The position numbers were made by a program, and so were the translations under genes. A stretch of 52,625 nucleotides of DNA from positions 1 to 52,625 of the forward strand of contig JAITVS010000201.1 in assembly GCA_031285685.1 (NCBI GenBank). The letters are read 5' to 3'. Under the pieces are notes generated by a model, which did no database searches, was not told where the DNA came from, and worked only from the letters and a program-made list of their open reading frames with translations. This document shows positions 9,567 through 18,651 of this stretch, piece after piece. The first letter of the stretch is position 1. Every line of letters begins with the position of its first letter. The stretch is from Tannerella sp. Lineage in GTDB: Bacteria > Bacteroidota > Bacteroidia > Bacteroidales > Tannerellaceae.

Positions 9567-10344
9567 TGATATTATCAATCGTTCCGTCGGCCCGGCGTCC
9601 GTATTCGGTTGTTCCGTATCTGGCTCCCTGTGCACGTTGCAGATAAAGTTTTGCCAGAAAATGTGCTGCCGAACCCTTGGTTGCGCGTCCGTATTCATTG
9701 GCCAGATTCATATCCTTTACATCGGGCAGGTGTTCGTATGCAAATCGTAAGTCTCCGATAATCATACTGTAAATCTTTTCGGAAGTTTGGCGGATGTAAT
9801 TGTAGTTGGCGGGTAATTCCGTTGTATATCCTTCCGGGACGTAAACATCCCCGTAAAATGTATTCAGTATATAAAGTGCGTAAGCCCGGTTAAACAGGGC
9901 CTCAGAGAGGCGCAGGCTGGCGTATTCGCTGTTTTCGGCGAATTTACCCAACGCTTCGTTGTTGCGTATTGTTAGAATAGCCCTGTTACAGTTATTTATA
10001 ATCGGATAATATCCTAATAACGAGTTTGATGTGAATTCGCCGCATAGATTGTCTACGTATGTAGCGATGTTGCCGCTGGCAGTCCATTCGCTGGCCGAGA
10101 ATAAAGCCTGGTTGGCCGTGGCGCTGTTGAAGTTATCAGCTCCATACAGGAGGGCTCTTGGCCCCTGATGATATTGTTTGCTTACGCGGAAAGCGTCGTA
10201 TGTACCGACAATCAGTTGTTCCAGACCGATTTCCGTGTTGAAGTAATCCTGTGTAATGGTGGCGACCATTTTTTCTTCCAGAAAACGATCCGTACAGGAA
10301 AAACTTCCCATTATAATCATTGATAGTGCGATATATTTTTTCAT
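9538..10344 (-). pseudogene. SusD/RagB-like lipoprotein, N-terminal part before a frameshift
   Basis: A 268-residue frame starting with a lipoprotein signal (lipobox GSFSC, Cys about 17) and the SusD N-terminal motif DRFLEEKMVATIT. TPR-like helices follow, including SLRLSEALFNRAYALY, the typical SusD segment. The frame stops at GML just where the other frame takes up KGNTATDL. At the junction the reading CTG TAA T AAA GGC would become CTG TAT AAA GGC (Leu-Tyr-Lys-Gly) if one A were removed, so a single inserted base explains the break. It starts 22 bases after the SusC gene, the normal SusC-SusD arrangement. The product, if made, would be a lipoprotein lacking most of the glycan-binding fold. 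Confidence 0.82.
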
Positions 10345-10366
10345 GTCCTGTGTATAATTTTATTTA

Positions 10367-13300
10367 TTAAAAACCTAATCTTAACCCGATTACGAAACTA
10401 CGTGTAATAACTGTGTTATTTGTTTGTCCTCCGATATACCTGTAATCGCCATTGGAGCGGCTGTTTGCCCTCCAGCCCGTCATATCGTCCGGATTGATAC
10501 CTGCTTTTACAAGTTCTCCGCCGAATATAAACGGGTTTAATACCTGTCCGTATATGGAACAACTGGCCACGCCTACTTTGCGGAGAAATACTTCGGGAAC
10601 GGTATACGACAAGGCGATATTTCGTACAACCACCATATTGCTTTTTGTGTAGTTCATATACGAACTGTAATCAGTGAATGATTGTCCGCCATTCAGGGGC
10701 TGAGGATATTTACCGGACGGATTGTTTTCACTCCAGATATCACTTTCTTTGCGCATGCCGTAGGTTTGTATCAGACCATAGTAAACTCCGCCGAAGCGAC
10801 CGTATAGGAAAGAACTCAACTCGAAATTTTTGTAGGTGAAAGCCGTCGTGAAGCCTCCTTCCCATTTCGGCTGAAAGGAGCCCTGGAAATGGTTGTCGTC
10901 GTTGTCTATTACTCCGAAACCGTTATCCATATAGGTCACTTCTATTTCATCTCCGTCAAGGGTAATTGTTTTTGTGACGGATCCTTCTGTTCCTTTTGCA
11001 ACTTCGACCAAAGGTTGATCCACGATTTTGGCTTGTCCCGGAAGCATTGTTATGCCGTTCGCTTTGTATAAAGCCAGTAATTTCCGGTCTTCTGTGTTGT
11101 TTTGCCACAGACGGTCGTATTTCTTTGTCCATACCTCGTCAATCGGTTTCCCGATAAACCAGCCGTTGGCCGGATCGTCGGTTTTTCCGTTGGATAGTTC
11201 TACAATTTTTTCCCTGTTGGTAAAGAATGTAAAATCGGTTCTCCAGGTAAAATCCTTCGTGTTGATATTAATGGTTGAAAGTGTTGCTTCGAAGCCTTTG
11301 TTTTGCGTTTTCCCGATATTTGAAAGAATTGAGGTATAACCCGTCATCATCGGGATCGAGCGGTTCAGCAACAAGTCAGAGGTGTTTGATATATAATACT
11401 CGACACTTCCGGTAATTCTGTTTTTCAGAAAACCGAAATCAATACCGAAGTTGGTTGATTTTGTTTTTTCCCAACCTAACATTCTGTTCGGCAATATGAC
11501 TGCTTTAGCGCCTACGGTAGCAGTCGACACATCTCCCTGTCCGAAATTTATATTGGCATAAGTGGAGCTCATCGTTCCGCCTGTCTGGTACGGACTGATA
11601 GCCGCATTACCCGTCACACCGTATCCGATACGCGGTTTTAATTCGCTGAGCCACTCGACGGGATCCATGAAGCCTTCCTGATTCATCTTCCATGCCAGCG
11701 CTGCGGAAGGAAAAAAGTCCCATTTATTACCTTCAGCCAGCATAGATGCACCGTCCCAACGTCCTGTCACGGTCAGAAGGTATTTATCCATCAGGTTATA
11801 GTTGAGACGCGCCATATAGGAAGCGCGTTGCTGTTCGCTGAATCCGGAGTTTACGCCGACTTTTGAAATATCCGAATTTTGCACGCTATACCAGAGTGCG
11901 GTAGGAAATTTACTTTCATAAGCACGGACATCCAATGATTCGTTACGGTAATGCTCTGCCGATTGCAACAGCGTGACACCGACCGTATGTATTTCTTTAA
12001 AGGTTTTGTTTGCAAAAATAAGATTTTCCAGTGTCCATGAAAGTCGGGTAGTATGTTTATTGTATGCCACATTCGGAGCGGAGCCGGGAGCGCTGGTCGG
12101 ATTTGTAAAATCATTTCCATAATAACTTCCATTGCGGACATTCCGGTATTGTGCACCGAAGTTTGTTCTCCATTTCAGCCACGGAAGAATTGTCGCTTCC
12201 GCATAGGAGCTCATTAACAAGGAGTAATTACGCGTTTCGTTTTGCGCTTCTTCGATGTTTCGTAAAACATTATGCTGGGAAGGACCGTTATCGACACGCA
12301 GTATGGTCCCGTCCGTATCGTAAGCCGGAGCATACTGCGCCAGATTTAGCGCCATACCGTAAGAATCCTTGGCTACCGTATTGGAACTGTTGTCGACAAT
12401 ACCGTAGTTTTGTATGGAATGACTGGCATTGAGTCCGATACCTACTTTCAGCCATTTTGTCGCCTGCGTGTCGCCATTGACATTGACCGAGTAGCGTTTA
12501 TAATCCTGGTCTATCAGCGCCGCCTGCTGGTCAAGGTAGGAAAGCGACATATACAAAGATGTTTTTTCCGTACCGGACGATATGGAAACCTGATGGTTAT
12601 TTGTAATGGCAGTACGCGTCACATAATCGCGCCAGGGGGTCGTCGGGATATTTGCCGAGTTATATACGGGAACGCGGTCTGCGTAGCCTAAAACATTACG
12701 TTCGTAATCCGTTGCGTCGCGCATGACCGGTGTCCCGTCAGTGTTGAACTGAAAAGCCGATTCGAATATCGGTTGCATATACGGATAGCTGGAAGCACTG
12801 AAAAGAACGTCACCATCGACATCGGGGTCGGGTGCATTGCCGTACTTGCCGGTATAAGAGCCTGCATTGATTCTTGCCTGTCTGTTCCAGTCTATTTGTT
12901 CGCCTGCGTTCATCCAGTCTGTCTGGGAATGAAGATCTGAAAAAGTAATAGTTCCGTCATAATTGATACTTGTCCTTCCTGCTTTTCCTTTTTTGCTTGT
13001 TATCAGGATCACGCCGTTCGCCGCGCGGGAGCCGTAAATTGCCGTAGCAGAGGCGTCTTTTAAAATCTCGATGGATTCAATATCATTCGGGTTGATATCC
13101 GACATGGAACCGGCTATCATCGGAATCCCGTCAATCACGTATAAAGGGTCGTTTGAAGCATTGATCGAGCGGTTACCGCGTACGCGGATTTCACCCAACT
13201 CTCCCGGGCGGTTATTCAGCGTTATTTGTACACCTGCCGCCTTTCCTTGCATGGCCTGTAAGGCATTTTGTACCGGGCGTTCCTTCAGTACTTTTTCGGA

Positions 13301-13951
13301 AACCCGGGTTAGTGCGCCTGTTACGTCGCTTTTTTTCTGTACGCCGTAGCCGACAACAACTACTTCTTCCAGCGCCTGGAGATCTTCTTTTAATTCAATC
13401 GTAAAATTATTTTTATTTCTGATGTTCATTTCCTGTGATAAATACCCGATATAGGAAATCACAAGGATACCGTCTTCGGGAGCATCCAGGCTGAAATTAC
13501 CATCTATGTCCGTTATGTTTCCAATAGTAGTCCCTTTTATGGTTACGTTTGCTCCGGTGACCGGTTCTCCGCTATCATCCAGTACGATGCCTGAGATCTT
13601 TTTTGAACCGGTAGGGGAAACTGTGTTTTTCTTTTTGTCGGAAATCACAATGGATTTGGTTGAAACAATACTGTATTCCAGGTTTCTGCCTTTCAGCGCT
13701 TCATCGAGAACGGAAGATACAGAGGCGTTCGTCTTTGTAATAGTAATGTTTTTCAGGGTGTCAATCACCACATCCCGATAAGAAAAGCGGTAAGTCGTTT
13801 GTTTTTCAATGGTGTTGAAAACTTCTTTTAAAGAAGCGTTTTTAAGGTTGATTGTAATTTCTGTTTTGTTTTGGGCAATGGCATCCGCATTGCAGAAGAA
13901 AACGAATAACAGAAATAAAGTGAACAGCTTCTGTTTTACGTGTTTGTTCAT
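10367..13951 (-). CDS. SusC/RagA-type TonB-dependent outer membrane transporter with STN domain
   Basis: A 1,194-residue outer membrane transporter importing oligosaccharides with TonB energy. The start is taken at the ATG at 13951, because it gives the signal peptide beginning MNKHVKQKLF; the longer frame to 14062 adds a non-signal leader. In order: signal peptide (1-27), STN/secretin-TonB N domain (about 30-90), carboxypeptidase-regulatory-like domain (about 115-190), plug (about 200-320) and beta-barrel to the C-terminal FVIGLRLGF. The motif EEVVVVGYGVQKK is the SusC-family signature. The STN domain is the part that talks to FecR anti-sigma factors, and genes for both a FecR protein and an ECF sigma factor lie directly upstream. 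It pairs with the frameshifted SusD-like gene. Confidence 0.94.
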   Translation of the reverse strand: MNKHVKQKLFTLFLLFVFFCNADAIAQNKTEITINLKNASLKEVFNTIEKQTTYRFSYRDVVIDTLKNITITKTNASVSSVLDEALKGRNLEYSIVSTKSIVISDKKKNTVSPTGSKKISGIVLDDSGEPVTGANVTIKGTTIGNITDIDGNFSLDAPEDGILVISYIGYLSQEMNIRNKNNFTIELKEDLQALEEVVVVGYGVQKKSDVTGALTRVSEKVLKERPVQNALQAMQGKAAGVQITLNNRPGELGEIRVRGNRSINASNDPLYVIDGIPMIAGSMSDINPNDIESIEILKDASATAIYGSRAANGVILITSKKGKAGRTSINYDGTITFSDLHSQTDWMNAGEQIDWNRQARINAGSYTGKYGNAPDPDVDGDVLFSASSYPYMQPIFESAFQFNTDGTPVMRDATDYERNVLGYADRVPVYNSANIPTTPWRDYVTRTAITNNHQVSISSGTEKTSLYMSLSYLDQQAALIDQDYKRYSVNVNGDTQATKWLKVGIGLNASHSIQNYGIVDNSSNTVAKDSYGMALNLAQYAPAYDTDGTILRVDNGPSQHNVLRNIEEAQNETRNYSLLMSSYAEATILPWLKWRTNFGAQYRNVRNGSYYGNDFTNPTSAPGSAPNVAYNKHTTRLSWTLENLIFANKTFKEIHTVGVTLLQSAEHYRNESLDVRAYESKFPTALWYSVQNSDISKVGVNSGFSEQQRASYMARLNYNLMDKYLLTVTGRWDGASMLAEGNKWDFFPSAALAWKMNQEGFMDPVEWLSELKPRIGYGVTGNAAISPYQTGGTMSSTYANINFGQGDVSTATVGAKAVILPNRMLGWEKTKSTNFGIDFGFLKNRITGSVEYYISNTSDLLLNRSIPMMTGYTSILSNIGKTQNKGFEATLSTININTKDFTWRTDFTFFTNREKIVELSNGKTDDPANGWFIGKPIDEVWTKKYDRLWQNNTEDRKLLALYKANGITMLPGQAKIVDQPLVEVAKGTEGSVTKTITLDGDEIEVTYMDNGFGVIDNDDNHFQGSFQPKWEGGFTTAFTYKNFELSSFLYGRFGGVYYGLIQTYGMRKESDIWSENNPSGKYPQPLNGGQSFTDYSSYMNYTKSNMVVVRNIALSYTVPEVFLRKVGVASCSIYGQVLNPFIFGGELVKAGINPDDMTGWRANSRSNGDYRYIGGQTNNTVITRSFVIGLRLGF

Positions 13952-14067
13952 TTTTATTACATAATTAAAGTTAGTACTTGTGCCTGCTGTATCAGGCGTT
14001 ATCGATAGTGAAGACAAGTGAAAAAAGGAGAAGTACCATTGAAAAAATATGTTAGAAAACATAAAAA

Positions 14068-14101
14068 ATAAACTACGAGGTGGTAAAATCCCGTAGTTTA
14101 T
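14068..14101 (-). terminator. Terminator after the FecR gene, before SusC
   Basis: The inverted repeat ATAAACTACG/CGTAGTTTAT (14068-14077 and 14092-14101), 14-base loop, is followed on the minus strand by a T-rich run at about 14061-14067. It would end or reduce sigma/anti-sigma transcripts, leaving the SusC gene to its own promoter. The rest of the 212-base gap has a small GCCTG/CAGGC dyad (13982-13997) but no TAnnTTTG box, consistent with an ECF-type promoter. Confidence 0.65.
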
Positions 14102-14163
14102 GTTAAAAACAATCTTTCGCCTGTATCCGTTACGGATATCACTCCGCAGGAATTTCCATATAA

Positions 14164-15138
14164 CTAATAATTATTCAAATGTATTTCTTTGCCGATGATT
14201 TCAGCTTTCAGGTGATATGATTTTTCGATGACTTCCAAGGCTTCGTTCAGGTCTGATAACGGTAGAGTGCCGGTGAATTTATCTTCAAGGCAATTTTCGC
14301 AAAAGACTTTTATATTCACATTGTAGTTTTCTTCTATGGCTTTGAGTATATGCACCAATTCCTTGTTACGGAATATCATATCTCCGCGCCTCCACGCAGA
14401 TGAATTCCGGATATTTTCATCGAAAATGACGGTAATATTGCCTGTAAGTTGGTCTAATATAGCCTTTTCGTTCGGTTTTAATATTACGTTTTCATTACTT
14501 TTGGTAGATAGTAACAGAACGCTTCCTTCTTCCAATGATAATTCGGCCGTATTATTTTGTTCGCGTACGGAAAGATTAAACGTTGTCCCCAATACTTTTA
14601 CCTGCAGGCCTTTCGCATTAATCAGGAACGGAACTTCCTTATCCTGGTGTACCTTGAAATATCCCTCTCCTCCGAAATTTATTTTTCGTTCTTTCTTATT
14701 GTAATCTTTCGGAAGGTAGCCTAACCTTGAATCCGAATTGAGTGCAACCGTTGTACCGTCAGGCAATGTAATACTGGCACGTTCTCCCTTTTCGGTCGAA
14801 ACAATCATCTCCTCCGAAATAATCATGTTGTTTTCCCTGTAAAGATAGGCGGTAAGTATGATGAATACAGGCAGTAACACGGCGGCTGCAATCTGTCCCC
14901 ATTTGATCAATAAGGGGAATACGGATTTCTGTCCCCTGACAGATGTGTCGATTTTCTTTTTAATCCGGTTTATGCGTTCGTCCTCAACAAAAGATGTGTC
15001 GATATCCTCGTTCAACCAGGCATGATGCATCTGTTGCTCTATTTCGTTGTCGGAAGCGGCATTTACTTTCTTCCTTAGTTTTACCAGTTCTTCGGAAGAT
15101 AGTTGATTGTTCCTGTATTTTGGTTCAAGTATATTCAT
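14164..15138 (-). CDS. FecR-type anti-sigma factor
   Basis: A 324-residue inner-membrane anti-sigma factor. The N-terminal about 75 residues are cytoplasmic and would bind the sigma factor. A single transmembrane helix lies at about 82-104 (WGQIAAAVLLPVFIILTAYL). The periplasmic FecR domain follows (about 115-230), with the motif ITLPDGTTVALNSDS, and then a DUF4974-type C-terminal domain (about 250-320), which resembles an STN fold. The gene lies 46 bases after the ECF sigma gene and upstream of the STN-bearing SusC. The inferred circuit is that ligand-bound SusC contacts this protein through its STN domain and frees the sigma factor. Confidence 0.93.
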   Translation of the reverse strand: MNILEPKYRNNQLSSEELVKLRKKVNAASDNEIEQQMHHAWLNEDIDTSFVEDERINRIKKKIDTSVRGQKSVFPLLIKWGQIAAAVLLPVFIILTAYLYRENNMIISEEMIVSTEKGERASITLPDGTTVALNSDSRLGYLPKDYNKKERKINFGGEGYFKVHQDKEVPFLINAKGLQVKVLGTTFNLSVREQNNTAELSLEEGSVLLLSTKSNENVILKPNEKAILDQLTGNITVIFDENIRNSSAWRRGDMIFRNKELVHILKAIEENYNVNIKVFCENCLEDKFTGTLPLSDLNEALEVIEKSYHLKAEIIGKEIHLNNY

Positions 15139-15184
15139 TTACTATGATGACGTTCGGCGCTTTGAATTGTACCATAAAAATCAT

Positions 15185-15766
15185 TTAATTAATAAATAAT
15201 AACATTAAAATAAATGAAAGAAGACCCAGTTTTTCTTTCAATGATTTTAATCCCAGGGATAACTGGTTTTTTACCGTCTGTTCGCTCAACGAAAGCTTCT
15301 CTGCGATTTCCTTGTTGGGCAAATGCTGCATGCGTGACAGAACGATAACCTTCTGTTGGGTTGAAGGCAGCGTTCCGATCGCTGTCCTGACTTGTTGCAC
15401 GAATTCGGTATATTCAACATGATGGTGGGTGTCATTGACGGATAATGTTTCCGTATATTTGATGTATTCTTCGTATACGGGATGATTCAACCTTGATCGA
15501 TATGCATTGATCAAATGATGTTTCACCATGATAAAGAGCAGTGAACGTAAGGTTTCGTCTTGTTTGATATTTTCTTTGTTTGTCCAAAGTTTAATGAATA
15601 CGTCCTGTACGATATCTTCGGATTCTTCGGGCGATTTGGTGAATTGCAGACTGTATGCGTAAAGACGTTTGGAATACATTTGATAGATGCGGTCAAAAGC
15701 TTTGTGCGATCCTTGCTTTAATGCTTTGATCAGATTCTGTTCCGTTATATTCGTGTGTTTTTCCAC
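15185..15766 (-). CDS. ECF-family RNA polymerase sigma-70 factor
   Basis: A 193-residue sigma factor with region 2 at about 10-85 (motif ESEDIVQDVFIKLW) and region 4 at about 125-180 (helix-turn-helix NKEIAEKLSLSEQTVKNQL). This matches the RpoE/FecI-like group that Bacteroidota pair with FecR. The start codon is GTG at 15766; an in-frame stop lies a few codons upstream, at 15779-15781, so no longer form is possible. The C-terminus has an unusual hydrophobic tail (LSFILMLLFIN), typical of many Bacteroidota family members. A 34-bp perfect palindrome lies about 30 bases upstream of the start and may affect expression. Likely target is the SusC promoter next door. Confidence 0.93.
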   Translation of the reverse strand: MEKHTNITEQNLIKALKQGSHKAFDRIYQMYSKRLYAYSLQFTKSPEESEDIVQDVFIKLWTNKENIKQDETLRSLLFIMVKHHLINAYRSRLNHPVYEEYIKYTETLSVNDTHHHVEYTEFVQQVRTAIGTLPSTQQKVIVLSRMQHLPNKEIAEKLSLSEQTVKNQLSLGLKSLKEKLGLLSFILMLLFIN

Positions 15767-15796
15767 AATCAGATTCGTCTAATTAAAATAGATGAG

Positions 15797-15830
15797 TAAA
15801 GTTCTTTTATTTGCAAATAAAAGAACTTTA
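15797..15830. repeat. 34-bp perfect palindrome upstream of the ECF sigma gene
   Basis: The half-site TAAAGTTCTTTTATTTG (15797-15813) is followed at once by its exact reverse complement (15814-15830), with no spacer. It lies between the end of the NtrB-like kinase gene and the start of the sigma gene. No T-run follows on the minus strand, so it is not a typical intrinsic terminator. It could be an operator, or an RNA hairpin that ends one transcript and affects translation of the next. Confidence 0.9.
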
Positions 15831-15896
15831 TATAAGTCCGGCAATGTTATTTTATTCAAAAAAATGGATTTTTGTACAGGAAAGTACCCTTATAGG

Positions 15897-17198
15897 CTAT
15901 TCAAAGAAGATTTTGAATTTTGTCCACCCGTTTTCCGTATCCAGGCTGAATTTGAAATGGTGGTTTATCAGTACATCTCTTACAAACATTAAGCCGATGC
16001 CTTGTCCCGATTTTTTGGTAGTGAAAAAGGGAGTGAACAGTTTTTGTTTTGCTTCGGCGGAAATGCCGGGCCCATTATCTTCGATCGTTACAGATAATGG
16101 CGAGGTTTGTGTAATAATCCGGATCTCTCCATCTTTTTCAATGGCTTCGTATGCATTTTTGATAATATTTACCAGCACTTGTTCGAGTTGTATTCCATCT
16201 GCATATATTGTATGGTCTTGCTCCGTTAATGATAAAACTAGCCGGATATTGCGGTTTTGACATTCAATACGTGTTAATGCATCAACTGAGCGGATCAATT
16301 CGTTTAATGAAATATCGGATAGTGACGGTTCGGGTATTTTGACGACATGTGCCAGGTTTTTAATGAAATGTGCCAGGTTTCCGCAGCGTTCGAAAGAAGC
16401 TTCTACCGCCGGTAAAACGTCCTGCCATTCTTCTTTTCCGTCCAGCCGGATAATATCCGAAACGACGTTTAACGTGGCTCCTATGGCGCCGACGGAATTA
16501 TTTACTTCGTGCGACATCATCCGGATGATACGTTCATAGGAATCTTTTTCAATCTTTATGAATTCATGGGTTAATTCTTCAATGAGAATAAACGGATGGT
16601 CGAATCCCTGGTCCATGAAAGATGAACGGATACAACGGTAAGCCGTCATTCCCGAACTTCTGATAATCACGTCATCACCGGATTTCAATGCCGCCAGGGA
16701 ATCGGCCAGTTCGAAAGGCGCTTTATTCAGAGTACAGCCTTTTACGGATGACAGGTTGTTTATATTCAGGAGTTTCATTCCTGCCGGATTAATATCGGAT
16801 ATCTGCTTGTTAAAGTCCAGAATGATGATTCCTTGTGGAGATGCTTTGATAAGAAGATCTAAAAAGTGATTTTTTTCCCGTACCATGGAACGCTCGTTAC
16901 GTAGCTGCGAAATCATCCGGTTGAATATCTCGATCAGTTGGTTCGCTTCTTTGTTTTTAACAGGACGCAGATGGGTAGAAAAATCCTGTTCTTTCAACAG
17001 TTGCATTCCGCTGAGTAAAATATTATAGGGCCGGATCAGCTTTCTATAGATAAGTGATGATAGAATAACGGATGCAATGACAATACATTGTATAATCCAG
17101 AAAGGAACAGGGTCATTTCTGAAGAATAGAAATCCGATCCCCGTCAATATACCGGTGATGAAAACCACGATTATCCAAAAGAACCATTTTGATTTCAA
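15897..17198 (-). CDS. NtrB-type sensor histidine kinase
   Basis: A 433-residue membrane histidine kinase. Two transmembrane helices lie at about 5-50 with almost no periplasmic loop. They are followed by a HAMP-like linker (about 55-105), a PAS domain (about 110-215), the HisKA dimerisation helix with phosphorylated His230 in MMSHEVNNSVGA, and an ATPase domain with the N box NIIKNAYEA, G1 DNGPGIS and G2 GQGIGLMFV. The start codon is TTG at 17198, overlapping the TGA of the upstream NtrC-type gene by four bases, which implies translational coupling. It should phosphorylate the activator encoded at 17195-18610. The very small extracellular part suggests sensing inside the membrane, in the cytoplasm, or through the neighbouring transporter. 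Confidence 0.92.
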   Translation of the reverse strand: MKSKWFFWIIVVFITGILTGIGFLFFRNDPVPFWIIQCIVIASVILSSLIYRKLIRPYNILLSGMQLLKEQDFSTHLRPVKNKEANQLIEIFNRMISQLRNERSMVREKNHFLDLLIKASPQGIIILDFNKQISDINPAGMKLLNINNLSSVKGCTLNKAPFELADSLAALKSGDDVIIRSSGMTAYRCIRSSFMDQGFDHPFILIEELTHEFIKIEKDSYERIIRMMSHEVNNSVGAIGATLNVVSDIIRLDGKEEWQDVLPAVEASFERCGNLAHFIKNLAHVVKIPEPSLSDISLNELIRSVDALTRIECQNRNIRLVLSLTEQDHTIYADGIQLEQVLVNIIKNAYEAIEKDGEIRIITQTSPLSVTIEDNGPGISAEAKQKLFTPFFTTKKSGQGIGLMFVRDVLINHHFKFSLDTENGWTKFKIFFE

Positions 17199-18610
17199 TT
17201 TTCAATTTTTATATCATATTTCTCAAGCCTCCGGTATAACGTCTGGCGGGTCAGTCCTAACGCTGTCGCTATTTTGGAATGATTACTTCCGTATAACCTG
17301 ATTGCTTTTAGTATCATTTCTTTTTCTACTTGTTCGAGGGATGATACGGAATTATTTCTTATTTCTGCGTTCAGGGGGAGTTCCGTATATTGTTCTTTAA
17401 AATCCCTGTCCGTGATTTCGCTTTTGCCGGAAACGAGAATGGTTCTGTCGACCAGATTTTTCAATTCGCGAATATTACCGGGATAGGGTAATTTTTTTAG
17501 GAAACCGATGGCTTCGGATGAAATTTTTATTTCGGGCAGATTATTTAATCCGGTCTGCTTTTTTGCAAAATATTCGACTAAAAGAGGAATGTCCTCTATT
17601 CGTTCACGCAGAGCCGGCATACGGATTGTTATCAGGTTAATACGGTAAAACAGGTCTTCGCGGAATGTTCCTTTTGCAACCATTTCCGCCAGGTTTTTGT
17701 TTGTAGCGCTTATGATGCGCGTATCTGTTTGTCTTGGTTTACTATCTCCGAGCGCTTCGAAAGTTTGGTCCTGTAAGACACGCAGCAGTTTCACCTGGCA
17801 TACCTGGTCCAATTCGCCGATTTCATCTAAAAAGATCGTTCCCTTATTTGCTAATTCAAACCGGCCGGTCCTGTCATGGTGAGCATCCGTGAAAGCGCCT
17901 TTTTTATGGCCGAACATTTCACTTTCGAATAGTGATTGCGCAATACCTCCCAGATTCACTTTGATAAACGGGTTTTTGTTGCGGTTACTGTTTTCATGAA
18001 TCGCTTCGGCTACCAGTTCTTTTCCTGTACCGCTTTCGCCGGTTATTAATACGGGTGCGTTGGTGTGCGCGATTCGTGATACGGTGTTTAATACCTGAAG
18101 TAAGAGAGGTGATTTTCCGATTATTTTATTGTTCCGGAATGGTTGGAATGAGTTCTCTGATTCCGGTTGTCTTTTTGAATTTGATCCGCAACCGGAGCCC
18201 GGTTCAACCACTTTTTCATTGTTACTCTCTTTGTTAAGTTGAATAGCGGTTTGAATACTATTCAGTAAAACCAGGTTATTCCAGGGTTTGGTAATAAAAT
18301 CGAATGCTCCGGCGCGTATCCCCTGTACTGCCAGGTTAATAGATCCCCACGCCGTAATCAGTATGACCGGGACATCGGGACAAAAAATGCGTACTTTTGC
18401 AAGTAGTTCCAATCCTTCCTCTCCGGTTGTCGTATTTGAGTAATTCATATCCATCAGGATCAGTTCGGGTGTATTTCGACGAACAAAATCGACTGCCTCC
18501 TGTTGAGTGGAAGCAATGGCGACTTCATATCCGGCCCGTTTAAGTACAAGCGTCAATGAGGTTCGGACAGTAAGGTCATCGTCACAAATTAATATCATTG
18601 GCAATAGCAT
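17195..18610 (-). CDS. NtrC-family sigma-54-dependent response regulator
   Basis: A 471-residue activator. Residues about 1-125 are a receiver domain with acidic pocket D10-D12 and phospho-acceptor D54 (LILMDMNYS). Residues about 165-395 are the AAA+ domain, with Walker A GESGTGKE, the sigma-54 contact loop as GAFTDA rather than GAFTGA, and Walker B TIFLDEIGEL. The C-terminal Fis-type helix-turn-helix has HSKIATALGLTRQTLYRRL. GAFTDA is a variant seen in other Bacteroidota activators, so it need not mean loss of function. The gene follows the two FtsX permease genes by 41 bases and overlaps the kinase gene, so all five probably form one operon. A sigma-54 promoter lies ahead of that operon. 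A start four codons further in (MILICDDD) is also possible. Confidence 0.95.
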   Translation of the reverse strand: MLLPMILICDDDLTVRTSLTLVLKRAGYEVAIASTQQEAVDFVRRNTPELILMDMNYSNTTTGEEGLELLAKVRIFCPDVPVILITAWGSINLAVQGIRAGAFDFITKPWNNLVLLNSIQTAIQLNKESNNEKVVEPGSGCGSNSKRQPESENSFQPFRNNKIIGKSPLLLQVLNTVSRIAHTNAPVLITGESGTGKELVAEAIHENSNRNKNPFIKVNLGGIAQSLFESEMFGHKKGAFTDAHHDRTGRFELANKGTIFLDEIGELDQVCQVKLLRVLQDQTFEALGDSKPRQTDTRIISATNKNLAEMVAKGTFREDLFYRINLITIRMPALRERIEDIPLLVEYFAKKQTGLNNLPEIKISSEAIGFLKKLPYPGNIRELKNLVDRTILVSGKSEITDRDFKEQYTELPLNAEIRNNSVSSLEQVEKEMILKAIRLYGSNHSKIATALGLTRQTLYRRLEKYDIKIEN

Positions 18611-18651
18611 TTAGGGACATCTAATTCCGGGTAAAAGTAATAATTTTTTTC

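Noticed and set aside
9530-9570. Programmed ribosomal frameshifting in the SusD-like gene
   Set aside because: No slippery heptamer or following structure is visible, and SusD families are not known to use recoding; mutation or read error is simpler.
13952-14062. Longer N-terminus for the first SusC protein starting at 14062
   Set aside because: The extra 37 residues are not a signal peptide and would bury the clear signal sequence that starts at 13951.
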